A stretch of 56,711 nucleotides of DNA from Cohnella sp. GbtcB17. GTDB taxonomy: Bacteria > Bacillota > Bacilli > Paenibacillales > Paenibacillaceae. The stretch is taken from NCBI RefSeq assembly GCF_019091135.1, contig NZ_JAGXJW010000054.1, positions 342 through 57,052 of the forward strand, read 5' to 3'. Positions within the stretch are counted from its first letter, which is position 1. Every line of letters starts with the position of its first letter. Below, piece by piece: positions 47,723 to 55,685 of the stretch. A program made the position numbers and the translations under genes. The notes beneath the pieces were generated by a model. The model saw only the letters and a program-made list of their open reading frames with translations, was not told the origin of the DNA and made no database searches.

Positions 47723-48541
47723 TTGCCGGATGCTTTTGTAATGCGTTCATTGGACGAAATTCAATTTTGGTCGCGTATCATGAAAGAACATTCCCTGTTT
47801 TTGAGGTTAGGCTTCCGATGCGAAGACACGCAGCTTATCAACGAAGCAAATCATTTCTATGCCGTGTTCGAGGCCATCGAGAACAAATCGCATACGCTTC
47901 CTTTGGATGCGGATCCCGAGATCATTAGACGCTTTAATCTCGAAGTCCATAATGCAGTGTCACATATATGGGCATTTAAAAGAAAAATTCTTGGCCTCAT
48001 TTTAAGATGTCAGTTGCCGGGCGCGAACAACTTTCCGCTGCTGGTAGACCACACGAGCAGAGAGGCCAACTATTTTCGCAATCGCCTCATCGAATTGAAC
48101 AACGGAACGCTCGAGCCGCTGCCGGACGCAATCATCGACGAGAACGTATTCTTCCTCAGGATCATGGCGGATCATGCGAAGTTTATCAGCCACTTATTGG
48201 ATCCGTCCGAAAGGAAGTTGGTCGAGCAGGCACGCGAGTTCAGCCAAGACTTCGATCAACTGCTTTTCCAAGCCAAAGACTTGGAATCCATGCGGCCTCA
48301 ATCTCAAACCGTCCCTCTGCTCGATCAGTTCCTGGACCAAAACCGCGTATCCGTCAAGTCTCTGCGGGATTTCAAACAAACCGCCCGCGACTTGATCTAT
48401 GCTTGCAAAATCAAAAGCATTATCCATCCGCTCTTGGCCGACCACGTGTTCAGAGAAGCGGAAAGATTCCTTCATATCATCGACATGTTCGAGCAGCATT
48501 TAATGGGGCATCAGGTTCATATGCAGCAGTTGGAGCACTGA
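47723..48541 (+). CDS. DUF2935 protein
   Basis: 272 residues from TTG 47723, 7 bases after GGAGG. Two similar four-helix halves are visible, with FWSRIMKEHSLFLRLGF and FFLRIMADHAKFISHLLDP as the repeated starts, and HVFREAERFLHIIDMF at the end. DUF2935 is a ferritin-like helical fold, probably metal-binding through the EH and DH residues. The function is unknown. The ribosome site lies in a short hairpin (CACCT...AGGTG, 47703-47717), which may limit translation. Confidence 0.85.
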   Translation: MPDAFVMRSLDEIQFWSRIMKEHSLFLRLGFRCEDTQLINEANHFYAVFEAIENKSHTLPLDADPEIIRRFNLEVHNAVSHIWAFKRKILGLILRCQLPGANNFPLLVDHTSREANYFRNRLIELNNGTLEPLPDAIIDENVFFLRIMADHAKFISHLLDPSERKLVEQAREFSQDFDQLLFQAKDLESMRPQSQTVPLLDQFLDQNRVSVKSLRDFKQTARDLIYACKIKSIIHPLLADHVFREAERFLHIIDMFEQHLMGHQVHMQQLEH

Positions 48542-48552
48542 TCCCCAGTGAA

Positions 48553-48587
48553 AGGGATCCGAACCCCGACCTACGCTATACGTTAAG
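48553..48587 (-). repeat. tRNA 3'-half-like remnant
   Basis: Minus-strand CGTATAGCGTAGGTCGGGGT continues TCGGATCCC. It resembles the anticodon-arm end, variable loop and T arm of the tRNA-Thr at 49275 (TAGGTCGGGGGTTCGAATCCC, about 19 of 21 identical). No D arm or acceptor stem is present, so it is not a functional tRNA. Confidence 0.4.
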
Positions 48588-48589
48588 CG

Positions 48590-48617
48590 ACCGCGAGGCT
48601 TCCTTGCGGTTTTTTTG
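48590..48617 (+). terminator. Terminator after the DUF2935 gene
   Basis: ACCGCGAGG-CTT-CCTTGCGGT followed by TTTTTTT. Confidence 0.85.
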
Positions 48618-48745
48618 TTGCGATTATAGGAGTGTAGTGTATGCTTTAGAAAAGCGTCGCAGGAGTCTATACATATGTTGCAATATAACATTGCACTAAT
48701 CGGCGATTCATTCTCATGCCCAATATTTCAAGGAGAGTGAACGAT

Positions 48746-49150
48746 TTGAAAAGGCTTGGAGTATTATTCCTGTTAATTATGATTTTAGGGTGCACCAGCG
48801 CGCCAACTTCGGGAAATCAATCGCGCTCTCTATCCGATGACCAAACCATAATTGACGAGAATAAATATTCAGGACAAGAATTGGAACTCGTACAAATTAT
48901 CAATAAGTCGACGAAATTGTTAAATGACAGAAATGAGCGCGAGTACTTAGCGTTATTCGCAAAGAGTAGTCCAGTTTCGCAACTTAACAAAAAAAAGGTT
49001 ACAAGGATTGAAGTCGTTTCCCTTGGTCCTATCAATAAAGATACCGCATCTGTAGAAACAAAAATTTGGATGGACACCGAACCGGAGACTACAAAATTAT
49101 ATTCATTTACTAAAGAAGACGATGTCTGGAAGATATACGATATCGATTAA
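48746..49150 (+). CDS. AT-richer lipoprotein of unknown function
   Basis: 134 residues from TTG 48746, 10 bases after AAGGAG. A lipobox signal LGVLFLLIMILGC (Cys about 16) is followed by Thr/Ser-rich linker and a domain ending ETTKLYSFTKEDDVWKIYDID, an NTF2-like or DUF4878-like pattern often found in Gram-positive lipoproteins. Codon use is clearly AT-richer than that of all its neighbours, consistent with recent acquisition. The gene lies between a tRNA gene and a tRNA-like remnant. Confidence 0.75.
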   Translation: MKRLGVLFLLIMILGCTSAPTSGNQSRSLSDDQTIIDENKYSGQELELVQIINKSTKLLNDRNEREYLALFAKSSPVSQLNKKKVTRIEVVSLGPINKDTASVETKIWMDTEPETTKLYSFTKEDDVWKIYDID

Positions 49151-49154
49151 AAAG

Positions 49155-49194
49155 AAGGAGGGAGCCTGCAACAAGGCTCCTCCTTTGTTTTCTT
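49155..49194 (+). terminator. Terminator after the lipoprotein gene
   Basis: AAGGAGGGAGCC, 8-base loop, GGCTCCTCCTT, then TGTTTTCTT. Confidence 0.8.
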
Positions 49195-49223
49195 AGAGAC
49201 GAACCGCCCCAAACTTTATACAC

Positions 49224-49274
49224 AAAAAAGACGCGGCCCCGAATCCGGGAAACCGCGCCATCGTTGGCGTCTTA
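49224..49274 (-). terminator. Terminator after tRNA-Thr
   Basis: Minus-strand AAGACGC (49274-49268) pairs with GCGTCTT and runs into TTTTTTG. The loop has an internal GC hairpin. Confidence 0.65.
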
Positions 49275-49350
<76 letters not shown>

Positions 49351-49452
49351 GAACACTTTTACAGAATACCGAATTGGACGCTTAGAGTCAAGCCCTTTTT
49401 CGATTTTTTTTGATTTTCTTTCGCGGGGGTTCGATAAGGGCCAAATGTGCCG

Positions 49453-49458
49453 TATAAT
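49453..49458 (+). promoter_or_regulatory. -10 element of the LuxR-type regulator gene
   Basis: TATAAT preceded by CCG. The -35 (TTCGAT 17 bp upstream) is poor. It lies about 25 bp before the start. Confidence 0.4.
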
Positions 49459-49482
49459 GGGGCTCAAAGGAGTGAACGCCGG

Positions 49483-50142
49483 GTGTACAGGATTGTGATC
49501 GCCGACGACCAGACGCTCATGCGGGACGGTCTGCAGACGATAATACAGCTCGAAGATGACATGGAGGTCGTCGGGACCGCCGAGAACGGCGAAGACGCAT
49601 GCGCGCTCGCGATTCGGCACAAGCCGGACCTGGTGCTGATGGACATTCGCATGCCTGTGATGAACGGCATCGAGGCGGTCAAGAAGCTCCGGCAGGACGC
49701 CCCCGGCGTCAGAGTACTCATGCTTACTACGTTCGATGAGGACGATTATATTATCGAGGCGCTCGCGAGCGGGGCGGTCGGTTTTCTGCTCAAGGACATC
49801 CAGAGCGACAAACTGCTCCAGGCGATTCGGGACGCGGCTCGCGGCGAGATGATGCTGCCCGCCGGCATTGCGGCCAAGCTGGCGGCCCGCCTCGCTTCCC
49901 CGCATGCCGGCAAGCCTACGGGACTCCGTGCCCGCGGCCGGACCGACGGCCTCAAGTTCACGGACCGCGAGCTCAGCATCATCGCCTTGATGGTCGAGGG
50001 CCGGACGAATCGCGAGATCGCGGGCCAGCTGTTCATGAGCGAAGGCACCGTTAAAAATTACGTCAGCACGATCTACGACAAAATCGGGACGAACGATCGA
50101 ACGCAGGCGGTCATCTGGCTAAAGGAGATGGCGAACGGCTGA
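49483..50142 (+). CDS. NarL/LuxR-family response regulator, orphan
   Basis: 219 residues from GTG 49483 behind AAAGGAG. Receiver domain: IADDQTLMRDGLQTI, phospho-Asp in LVLMDIRMPVMNG, T in LMLTTFDEDD, K in FLLKDI. The LuxR helix-turn-helix FTDRELSIIALMVEGRTNREIAGQLFMSEGTVKNYVSTIYDKIG is C-terminal. There is no kinase next to it: a tRNA gene lies upstream and a transporter-like gene downstream. It may use a remote kinase or be constitutively active. Confidence 0.92.
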   Translation: MYRIVIADDQTLMRDGLQTIIQLEDDMEVVGTAENGEDACALAIRHKPDLVLMDIRMPVMNGIEAVKKLRQDAPGVRVLMLTTFDEDDYIIEALASGAVGFLLKDIQSDKLLQAIRDAARGEMMLPAGIAAKLAARLASPHAGKPTGLRARGRTDGLKFTDRELSIIALMVEGRTNREIAGQLFMSEGTVKNYVSTIYDKIGTNDRTQAVIWLKEMANG

Positions 50143-50181
50143 GCGCGTCCAAGAGTTTGCTATGAAAGGACAACCAACACC

Positions 50182-51312
50182 ATGAACGCAAATATTCCAA
50201 AATTCGCCCCCGGCCGATCGGCGCGGGGGCTCGTCGCGCTGATTACCGCGCTGGCAGGCGGCACGCTGATGTATGTGTTGAATTGGCCGCTGCCCTGGCT
50301 GCTGGGACCGATGATCGGCGTACTGATCGGCTCCTCGATCTGGAAAGGCAAATACCACTTGCCCGCTCCTGTGCGCAACGCAGGCATGATCGCCGTCGGC
50401 TATACGATCGGCCTGTCGCTCACTGGTGCCGCGCTGCGGGAGATGGGCGCGCAGCTGCCGACGATGCTGCTGATGACCGCGCTGCTGCTTCTGCTGTGCG
50501 CCGCGCTTGCCGCAGTCGTCGCGAAACTTGGCGGCATCCCTTATCTCACGGCGCTGATGGGCAGCATACCCGGTGGACTTACGCAGGTGCTCATCTTGGC
50601 GGAGGAAACAAAGGGAGTCAATCTGACTGTTGTTACGATTATCCAGGTCGTTCGGCTGATGATGATCGTCATCTGCATTCCGCTGCTTATTTTCAGCCCT
50701 GTCTTTGGTTTTCAAGTCGACGAAGCCATAAGCTCGGTCGCCGCTTCGAGCAGGCATGCAGACTGGGCCGGGCTTTGGCCAGCCCTCCCGATTTACGCCG
50801 TCGTCTGCACAGTATTTGCAATGTTGGGCGAAAAAGTCCGATTCCCGACCGCTTACCTGCTCGCTCCCGCGCTCGGCGCGGCGCTGCTCCAAGCGGCAGG
50901 CTTGCACGGCTCGACGCTGCCTGCCCCGATCATCGACGCGGCGCAGCTCGCCATCGGGACTTATGTAGGCTTGCTGCTCAAGCCCGCCCAGCTCGAACGC
51001 AAGCTGCGAACCCTCGCGCTCGCGGCGATGAGCGGCATCGGCCTGCTCGCCTGCGCGTTCGGCTTAAGCTTCCTTTTGACAAAAATCCATCCCCTGTCAC
51101 TGCCCACAGCATTGCTTAGTCTCGCACCGGGCGGCATGGACCAGATGGGCATCGTTGCCCATGAGATCGGCGCGGACCTTTCGACCGTGGCCGGATACCA
51201 GCTGTTCCGCACATTTTTCATTTTCTTCGCCATTCCGCCGCTGCTCCGATGGGTCATCCGCCTCGCCACTCGACGCGCAGCAAAGGAGCAGTCTGAAAAA
51301 GAAGCTTCTTAA
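50182..51312 (+). CDS. AbrB-family (GenB-type) membrane protein
   Basis: 376 residues with about ten membrane segments in two internal repeats: ITALAGGTLMYVLNWPLPWLLGPMIGVLIGSS and LPIYAVVCTVFAMLGEKVRFPTAYLLAPALGAALLQAAG, each with the conserved LPWLLGPM/FPTAYLLAP type loop. LMGSIPGGLTQVL and LSLAPGGMDQMGIVAHEIGAD are the family's GG motifs. The family is annotated 'AbrB' or ammonia monooxygenase-like but is really a membrane protein of unknown transport role. It follows the regulator gene by 39 bp and may be co-transcribed. Confidence 0.88.
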   Translation: MNANIPKFAPGRSARGLVALITALAGGTLMYVLNWPLPWLLGPMIGVLIGSSIWKGKYHLPAPVRNAGMIAVGYTIGLSLTGAALREMGAQLPTMLLMTALLLLLCAALAAVVAKLGGIPYLTALMGSIPGGLTQVLILAEETKGVNLTVVTIIQVVRLMMIVICIPLLIFSPVFGFQVDEAISSVAASSRHADWAGLWPALPIYAVVCTVFAMLGEKVRFPTAYLLAPALGAALLQAAGLHGSTLPAPIIDAAQLAIGTYVGLLLKPAQLERKLRTLALAAMSGIGLLACAFGLSFLLTKIHPLSLPTALLSLAPGGMDQMGIVAHEIGADLSTVAGYQLFRTFFIFFAIPPLLRWVIRLATRRAAKEQSEKEAS

Positions 51313-51364
51313 CTGGAAACCATCCCTGCTTTACTCCGCTCCCCAAGTCTGTTATCTTAAAACA

Positions 51365-51378
51365 AGAACATAAGTTCG
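51365..51378 (+). promoter_or_regulatory. LexA box in the radical SAM promoter
   Basis: AGAACATAAGTTCG. Its reverse complement CGAACTTATGTTCT fits CGAACRNRYGTTYC at 12 of 14 positions. The 13-bp core GAACATAAGTTCG is identical to that in the xpf promoter. It precedes the -10-like TATATT (51382-51387) and lies 36 bp before the ATG. Confidence 0.65.
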
Positions 51379-51413
51379 CATTATATTAAACAATTTCGGA
51401 GGAGGTCCCCTGG

Positions 51414-52424
51414 ATGAATCCGACACAATATTTGCCCATGCAGGCGAAAACGATCTTAAATGCCGTGACCGCTCCGTCGATGCCATTCGATTGGTCGATT
51501 AATCCGTACCGGGGCTGCCAGCACGGATGCAGCTTTTGCTATGCGCGAAGCACGCACGCATTTCTCGGCGAGGCCGCGGACGATACGTTCCAGCATCGCA
51601 TCTTCTACAAGGACGATGCGCCGGCGATCCTGCGCGCCCAGCTCCAGCGCATGCGCGCGCGGGGCAAGCTTCCGTCGCACGTGGCGATCGGCACCGCGAC
51701 CGATCCTTATCAGCAGCTCGAAGCCAAGGCCAAGCTGACGCGCGGCTGCCTGGAGACGCTCGCCGAATTCGGCGTTGGCGTCAGCATCACCACCCGCTCG
51801 CCGCTCGTGCTGCGGGATCTGGACCTGCTGCGCGCGCTGCCCGGCGCCTCGGTGAATATTAGCATTCATACGCTGGACGCCCGGATCTGGCGGACATTCG
51901 AGCCATCGACGCCGTCGCCCGCCCGGCGGCTCGATTGCGCGCGCACGCTGACGGAGGCCGGCATTCGCGTGCATGCCTTCGCGGCGCCCATTCTGCCGCT
52001 GCTCACCGACGGCGAAGCCGATACCGAGGCGCTGGTCGAAGCGCTCGCGAATGCGGGCGTCCGCCACATGATGTCGTCGTTTCTGCGGCTGTCCACGCCC
52101 GAGGTCAAGAGCTGGTTTTTCTCGGTGCTCCGGACGGCGCACCCCGAGCTGGCCGAGGCCTACGGCAAGCTCTACTGGCATTCCGCGCGGCTGCCCGACA
52201 GCTATCGCAGGCCGGTCTATTCCCGAATCGCGTCGCAGATGAAGCGCTACGGACTCTCCGAGATCGGCGCGATGGAGGTGCCCAAGGGGGACGCCGCCTA
52301 TGCCTTGGGCGCCGCTCCCGCCGCCGCGCATGCGGCCTCGCTCAACCATCCGATGGCCGAATCGCCTTTTTCAAGCGAAGCCGGCGCTTCGCCATGCCAG
52401 CCCGTGCAATTGGCCCTTTTCTGA
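51414..52424 (+). CDS. SPL-like radical SAM protein (Rv2578c family), probably SOS-regulated
   Basis: 336 residues. INPYRGCQHGCSFCYARSTHAF holds CxxxCxxC for the 4Fe-4S cluster. ATDPYQQLEAKAKLTRGCLETLAEFGVGVSITTRSPLVLRDLDLL and VNISIHTLDARIWRTFEPSTPSPARRLDCARTLTEAGIRVHAFAAPILPLLTD are the Rv2578c/SplB-related core. The last five residues, QLALF, match the sliding-clamp-binding pattern QLxLF that ends several repair polymerases. Together with the LexA box this points to a DNA-lesion role. The lesion is unknown; the family is only a distant relative of spore photoproduct lyase. GGAGG precedes the ATG by about 9 bases. Confidence 0.85.
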   Translation: MNPTQYLPMQAKTILNAVTAPSMPFDWSINPYRGCQHGCSFCYARSTHAFLGEAADDTFQHRIFYKDDAPAILRAQLQRMRARGKLPSHVAIGTATDPYQQLEAKAKLTRGCLETLAEFGVGVSITTRSPLVLRDLDLLRALPGASVNISIHTLDARIWRTFEPSTPSPARRLDCARTLTEAGIRVHAFAAPILPLLTDGEADTEALVEALANAGVRHMMSSFLRLSTPEVKSWFFSVLRTAHPELAEAYGKLYWHSARLPDSYRRPVYSRIASQMKRYGLSEIGAMEVPKGDAAYALGAAPAAAHAASLNHPMAESPFSSEAGASPCQPVQLALF

Positions 52425-52518
52425 CGTCTCGCCTGGATCTCTGCGCCCCGGCACGCCCCTCTCCCCCTGCGCATAAGCTGTGATGACAATCGCCCAGCGC
52501 AGGCAAAGGGGAATGAAA

Positions 52519-53127
52519 ATGAACGTACAGACGTTGATGCTCCCGATCTCGATCGAGCGGACCGAGAAGCCCCCGCTCAAGCTCAGCACGCCGGTCATCA
52601 CGGGCGGCACGGGCGAGGAAGCCCTCAAGAAGATGAACGAAGCGATCAAGCGCGAAGAAGCGTCGCTGATGTCCACCCAGGGCTATCCGTCCCCCGATGT
52701 GCAGGAAATGGACGGCACCTTTGAAGTCAAGACGAACCAGCGCGGCGTCCTGAGCCTGTCGCTGCTCAATTATGTATTCTCGGGCGGCGCGCACGGCAAT
52801 ACGATCCAGAAGTCGCTCACCTTCGATGCGGACACGGGCCGGTCTTACGCGCTGAAGGACCTGTTCAAAAAAGGGGCCGACTACGAAAAGAAGCTCAATG
52901 CGCTCATCGAAGCCCAGATCAAGTTGCGCAAGCTCCCGCTGCTGTCCTCCTATCCCGGCATCTCGGCGGATCAGGATTATTACATTGCGGACAAAGCGCT
53001 CGTCATTTATTTTCAGCTCTACGATCTGGTCCCTTACGCTTGGGGATTTCCCTACTTCCCGATTTCCGTGTACGCCATTCAGGATATCATCGACGAAGAC
53101 GGACCGCTCGGCGCGATGATGTATTGA
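52519..53127 (+). CDS. DUF3298/RsiV-like protein
   Basis: 202 residues. ISIERTEKPPLKLSTPVITGGTGEEALKKMNEAIKREEASLMSTQG and the later GVLSLSLLNYVFSGGAHGNTIQKSLTFDADTGRSYALKDLFKKGADYEKKLNALIEAQIK contain the SGGAHG and T-G-x-x-x-L-x-D-L-F signatures of the DUF4163-DUF3298 pair, as in PdaC and RsiV. No signal peptide is present, unusual for the family. The DNA preceding 52519 (AAAGGGGA) is a modest ribosome site. 52513 is also possible. Confidence 0.75.
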   Translation: MNVQTLMLPISIERTEKPPLKLSTPVITGGTGEEALKKMNEAIKREEASLMSTQGYPSPDVQEMDGTFEVKTNQRGVLSLSLLNYVFSGGAHGNTIQKSLTFDADTGRSYALKDLFKKGADYEKKLNALIEAQIKLRKLPLLSSYPGISADQDYYIADKALVIYFQLYDLVPYAWGFPYFPISVYAIQDIIDEDGPLGAMMY

Positions 53128-53156
53128 GCCCAAGCCTGCAAGGCAACGCATCGCGA

Positions 53157-53211
53157 AAAAAAAGGAAGGCCGCCATCGCCGCAACAATGCGGTTCGGCAG
53201 CCTTCCTTTCT
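53157..53211. terminator. Bidirectional terminator
   Basis: AAAAAAGGAAGGC-C-GCC pairs with GGC-A-GCCTTCCTTTCT around a GC-rich inner hairpin, between two convergent genes. Confidence 0.8.
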
Positions 53212-53240
53212 AAATTCTCCGGGCCACTTGCGATCCTTCT

Positions 53241-54419
53241 TTACCATTTGCTCGGATCGATGTCCTTCGACGTCAGTCCGGCCCAGATATTCGGCACGTC
53301 CACCGATGCGGGGTCGTTGAACACCAGAAACGCCGTCGGCAAGTACCGCCCGCCCTCGCCCTTGGACGACGGCTTGTTCACGAGCTCGCCGCCTTCCTTG
53401 ACCAGCACGGTGGACGAGCCGCCGTCGAGGTTGGCGGCGATGACCGCACCGTGCTCGAGCATGATCTGCTGGCAATCGTACAGATCCGCGCCGATGCTGT
53501 AGCCGATCTGGCGGCCGTCGATGATCAGGAACATAATTTTGCCGTCAGCCCGCTGGCCCATGACCGTACGCGGCGCGATTCCCCAGCCGTTGGCGTGATT
53601 TTTGATCAGCCCTTTGCCGTTGACGATGATCCGCGGCTCGAAGCTGACCGCTTCGGAGATGCCCAGGTCCATCAGCTCCTTGATCGAGTAATGGCCCGCG
53701 ATCATTTTGCCGTTCTTGTCCAGCCCCACGATCTGCGTGCTGCTGTTCTTGCCCAGCCCGTTGTAATAAATCTTGCCCTGGGTGATGACGAGACCGATCG
53801 GCTGAAAGCCGTTGCCCTGCCAGTTCGGATCCGCGAAGCCGCCGGCATTGACGCCCGCGATCGCGCCCGTTCGCTTGACCATGCTCGGCACCTTCTCGCC
53901 TTTGCCCGCCTTCGCGGGCACGACGAGCCGAATCTTGGTCGGATCCGACACGGTGAGCAGGTAGCCGTGATAGCCCTTGCCGTCCACCTCTTCGATGGAT
54001 GTGAGCGGCTCTGTCGCAGTCGTCTCGTCTTCGTGCGGCGCGTCGGCGGGAAGCGCGATCTCGTGGGTATCCCTTTCTTCGCCCATGTCTTTAAACTGCT
54101 GGGCATAAGCGGCTACCCGCTCCTTAAGCCCTTCCTCGCCGATCAAATACTTGGCATAATCGCGATGCTGTGTCGTGATGATCGCGTCCGCGAGCCGATA
54201 ACGAACGGAAGTACCCGACGGCGTGACGAAAAACCAAACGGCAAACGCCGCAGCCAGCACGACCATCGTCCAGAAAAAAGCGACGAAACGCCGCCAGGCT
54301 TTATTTTTCTTACGGCGCCGGCCCGCAGCCGAGCGCGTGGACTTGTTGGCATACACCTCGGCCCGGGAACGCCCGCCAGGCGCGCCTCCGGGTGTCGATA
54401 CGTGAGGATTAGGAATGAT
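53241..54419 (-). CDS. Phosphodiester glycosidase-like (NAGPA-domain) protein
   Basis: About 392 residues. After a basic, Ser/Arg-rich cytoplasmic N-terminus comes a single anchor (RRFVAFFWTMVVLAAAFAVWFFV). An extracellular NAGPA (DUF2233) domain follows: GAIAGVNAGGFADPNWQGNGFQPIGLVITQGKIYYN, EPRIIVNGKGLI, PRTVMGQRADGKIMFLIIDGRQIGYSIGADLYDCQQIMLEHGAVIAANLDGGSSTVLVKEGG and NKPSSKGEGGRYLPTAFLVF. Such domains act on exposed phospho-sugars of wall polymers. The start is odd: AGGAG (54426-54430) points to ATC 54419 or ATT 54416, and no ATG, GTG or TTG with a ribosome site is available. The upstream frame up to 54578 has none either. Confidence 0.85.
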   Translation of the reverse strand: MIPNPHVSTPGGAPGGRSRAEVYANKSTRSAAGRRRKKNKAWRRFVAFFWTMVVLAAAFAVWFFVTPSGTSVRYRLADAIITTQHRDYAKYLIGEEGLKERVAAYAQQFKDMGEERDTHEIALPADAPHEDETTATEPLTSIEEVDGKGYHGYLLTVSDPTKIRLVVPAKAGKGEKVPSMVKRTGAIAGVNAGGFADPNWQGNGFQPIGLVITQGKIYYNGLGKNSSTQIVGLDKNGKMIAGHYSIKELMDLGISEAVSFEPRIIVNGKGLIKNHANGWGIAPRTVMGQRADGKIMFLIIDGRQIGYSIGADLYDCQQIMLEHGAVIAANLDGGSSTVLVKEGGELVNKPSSKGEGGRYLPTAFLVFNDPASVDVPNIWAGLTSKDIDPSKW

Positions 54420-54594
54420 GACACGCTCCTGTCTATTGGCAAATCTACCGAAATAGACGATTAAATCGCGCGGAGAGTTGCATTTCCGACCAAAATGGGT
54501 ATAAGGCCCACTCACCGCGCGGTATCCGACAACATTGCCCAGGAAATGACAGCTTAAATTGTCGCTCAACCTTCGCAATTGCCGTCAGATTCGG

Positions 54595-54624
54595 TTACCA
54601 TAAGGCGAACGAACTTGTTATAAT
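54595..54624 (+). promoter_or_regulatory. Promoter of the epimerase gene
   Basis: TTACCA (54595-54600), 18 bp, TATAAT (54619-54624) with TGn extension. CTTGTTATAATG is the same core as the promoter at 1240-1248. Confidence 0.65.
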
Positions 54625-54678
54625 GGACCGAAAGCCGCCAAGCAAGCTTGCTGCGGCACACGGATCGGAGGCCTCTCA

Positions 54679-55566
54679 ATGAGCGAGAATACAAAAACGA
54701 AAACCTACGGAATAACCAATCGCACCGATACATATGTCGTCTATGAGCTGACTGACAGCGCGACGGATTCCAAAGTGACCGTATGCCCGCAGCGCGGAGG
54801 CATCGTCATCGGCTGCCGCTTGAACGGCGAGGAGCTGCTTTACCTGGATCGCGATACGTTTATCGATCCGGCCGCGAACATTCGGGGCGGAATCCCCGTG
54901 CTGTTCCCCATCTGCGGCCAGCTTCAAGGCGGCGCCTATGAGTGGGAAGGACAAACCTATCGCATGAAAAATCACGGCGTCGCCCGCACCGCTGCCTGGG
55001 AAGTCGTGAACGCGTATGCGGACGAGGAAGAAGCCGCGCTGACGCTCGAGCTTCACAGCAACGAAGAGACGCTCGCGTCGTATCCTTTCGAATTCGAGCT
55101 TCATTTTACCTATCGCCTTAAAGCCGGCAAGCTCTATATCGAGCAATCCTACAACAACCTGTCCGAGCGGGACATGCCGGTTCAGGCGGGATTCCATCCG
55201 TACTTCGCGACGTCGGACAAGAAGCTGACATACGCGATCGACGCGACGAAGGCGCTCGACTACAACGACGGACAAATCAAACCGTTCGACGGCACGCTGG
55301 ACCTCGGCGGCCTGGTCGAATCGGTCGCGCTCCTCGATCCGAAGACGCCCGAGATTTCCTTCCCGTCGCCGTCCGGCCGCAAAATCAAGCTGAGCTACAG
55401 CGACGTCTTCGGCGTCGTCGTGCTCTGGTCCGTCGAAGGCAAGCCTTTCGTCTGCGTCGAGCCTTGGACCGCATTAAACGAAGCGCTCAATCGCAAAGAA
55501 GGCCTCATCCTCGTGCCGCCCGGCGACTGTCTGGATGCGGACTTTACGATCGAGACCGAAGCCTGA
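54679..55566 (+). CDS. Aldose 1-epimerase family protein
   Basis: 295 residues. Galactose mutarotase-like beta-sandwich: VCPQRGGIVIGCRLNGEELLYLDRDTF, FPICGQLQGGAYEWEGQTYRMKNHGVARTAAWEV (His of the acid-base pair), LHFTYRLKAGKLYIEQSYNNLSERDMPVQAGFHPYF (second His) and CVEPWTALNEALN (Glu). It interconverts sugar anomers, but in the YeaD/YihR-like group the substrate is often unknown. GGAGG lies 7 bases before the ATG. Confidence 0.9.
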   Translation: MSENTKTKTYGITNRTDTYVVYELTDSATDSKVTVCPQRGGIVIGCRLNGEELLYLDRDTFIDPAANIRGGIPVLFPICGQLQGGAYEWEGQTYRMKNHGVARTAAWEVVNAYADEEEAALTLELHSNEETLASYPFEFELHFTYRLKAGKLYIEQSYNNLSERDMPVQAGFHPYFATSDKKLTYAIDATKALDYNDGQIKPFDGTLDLGGLVESVALLDPKTPEISFPSPSGRKIKLSYSDVFGVVVLWSVEGKPFVCVEPWTALNEALNRKEGLILVPPGDCLDADFTIETEA

Positions 55567-55624
55567 TCCGCGGCTCGCGAGCCATCGCCCGTACGAGCAC
55601 ACAACCGAACAACCGCACGTCTGC

Positions 55625-55685
55625 AAAAGCGGCCTGCCGCGCCTGATCATCCTTAAGGATGACGAGGGCGGCAGGCCGCTTTTTC
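55625..55685. terminator. Strong bidirectional terminator
   Basis: AAAAGCGGCCTGCCGC pairs perfectly with GCGGCAGGCCGCTTTT, with an inner hairpin (ATCCTTAAGGAT) in the loop. Confidence 0.92.
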
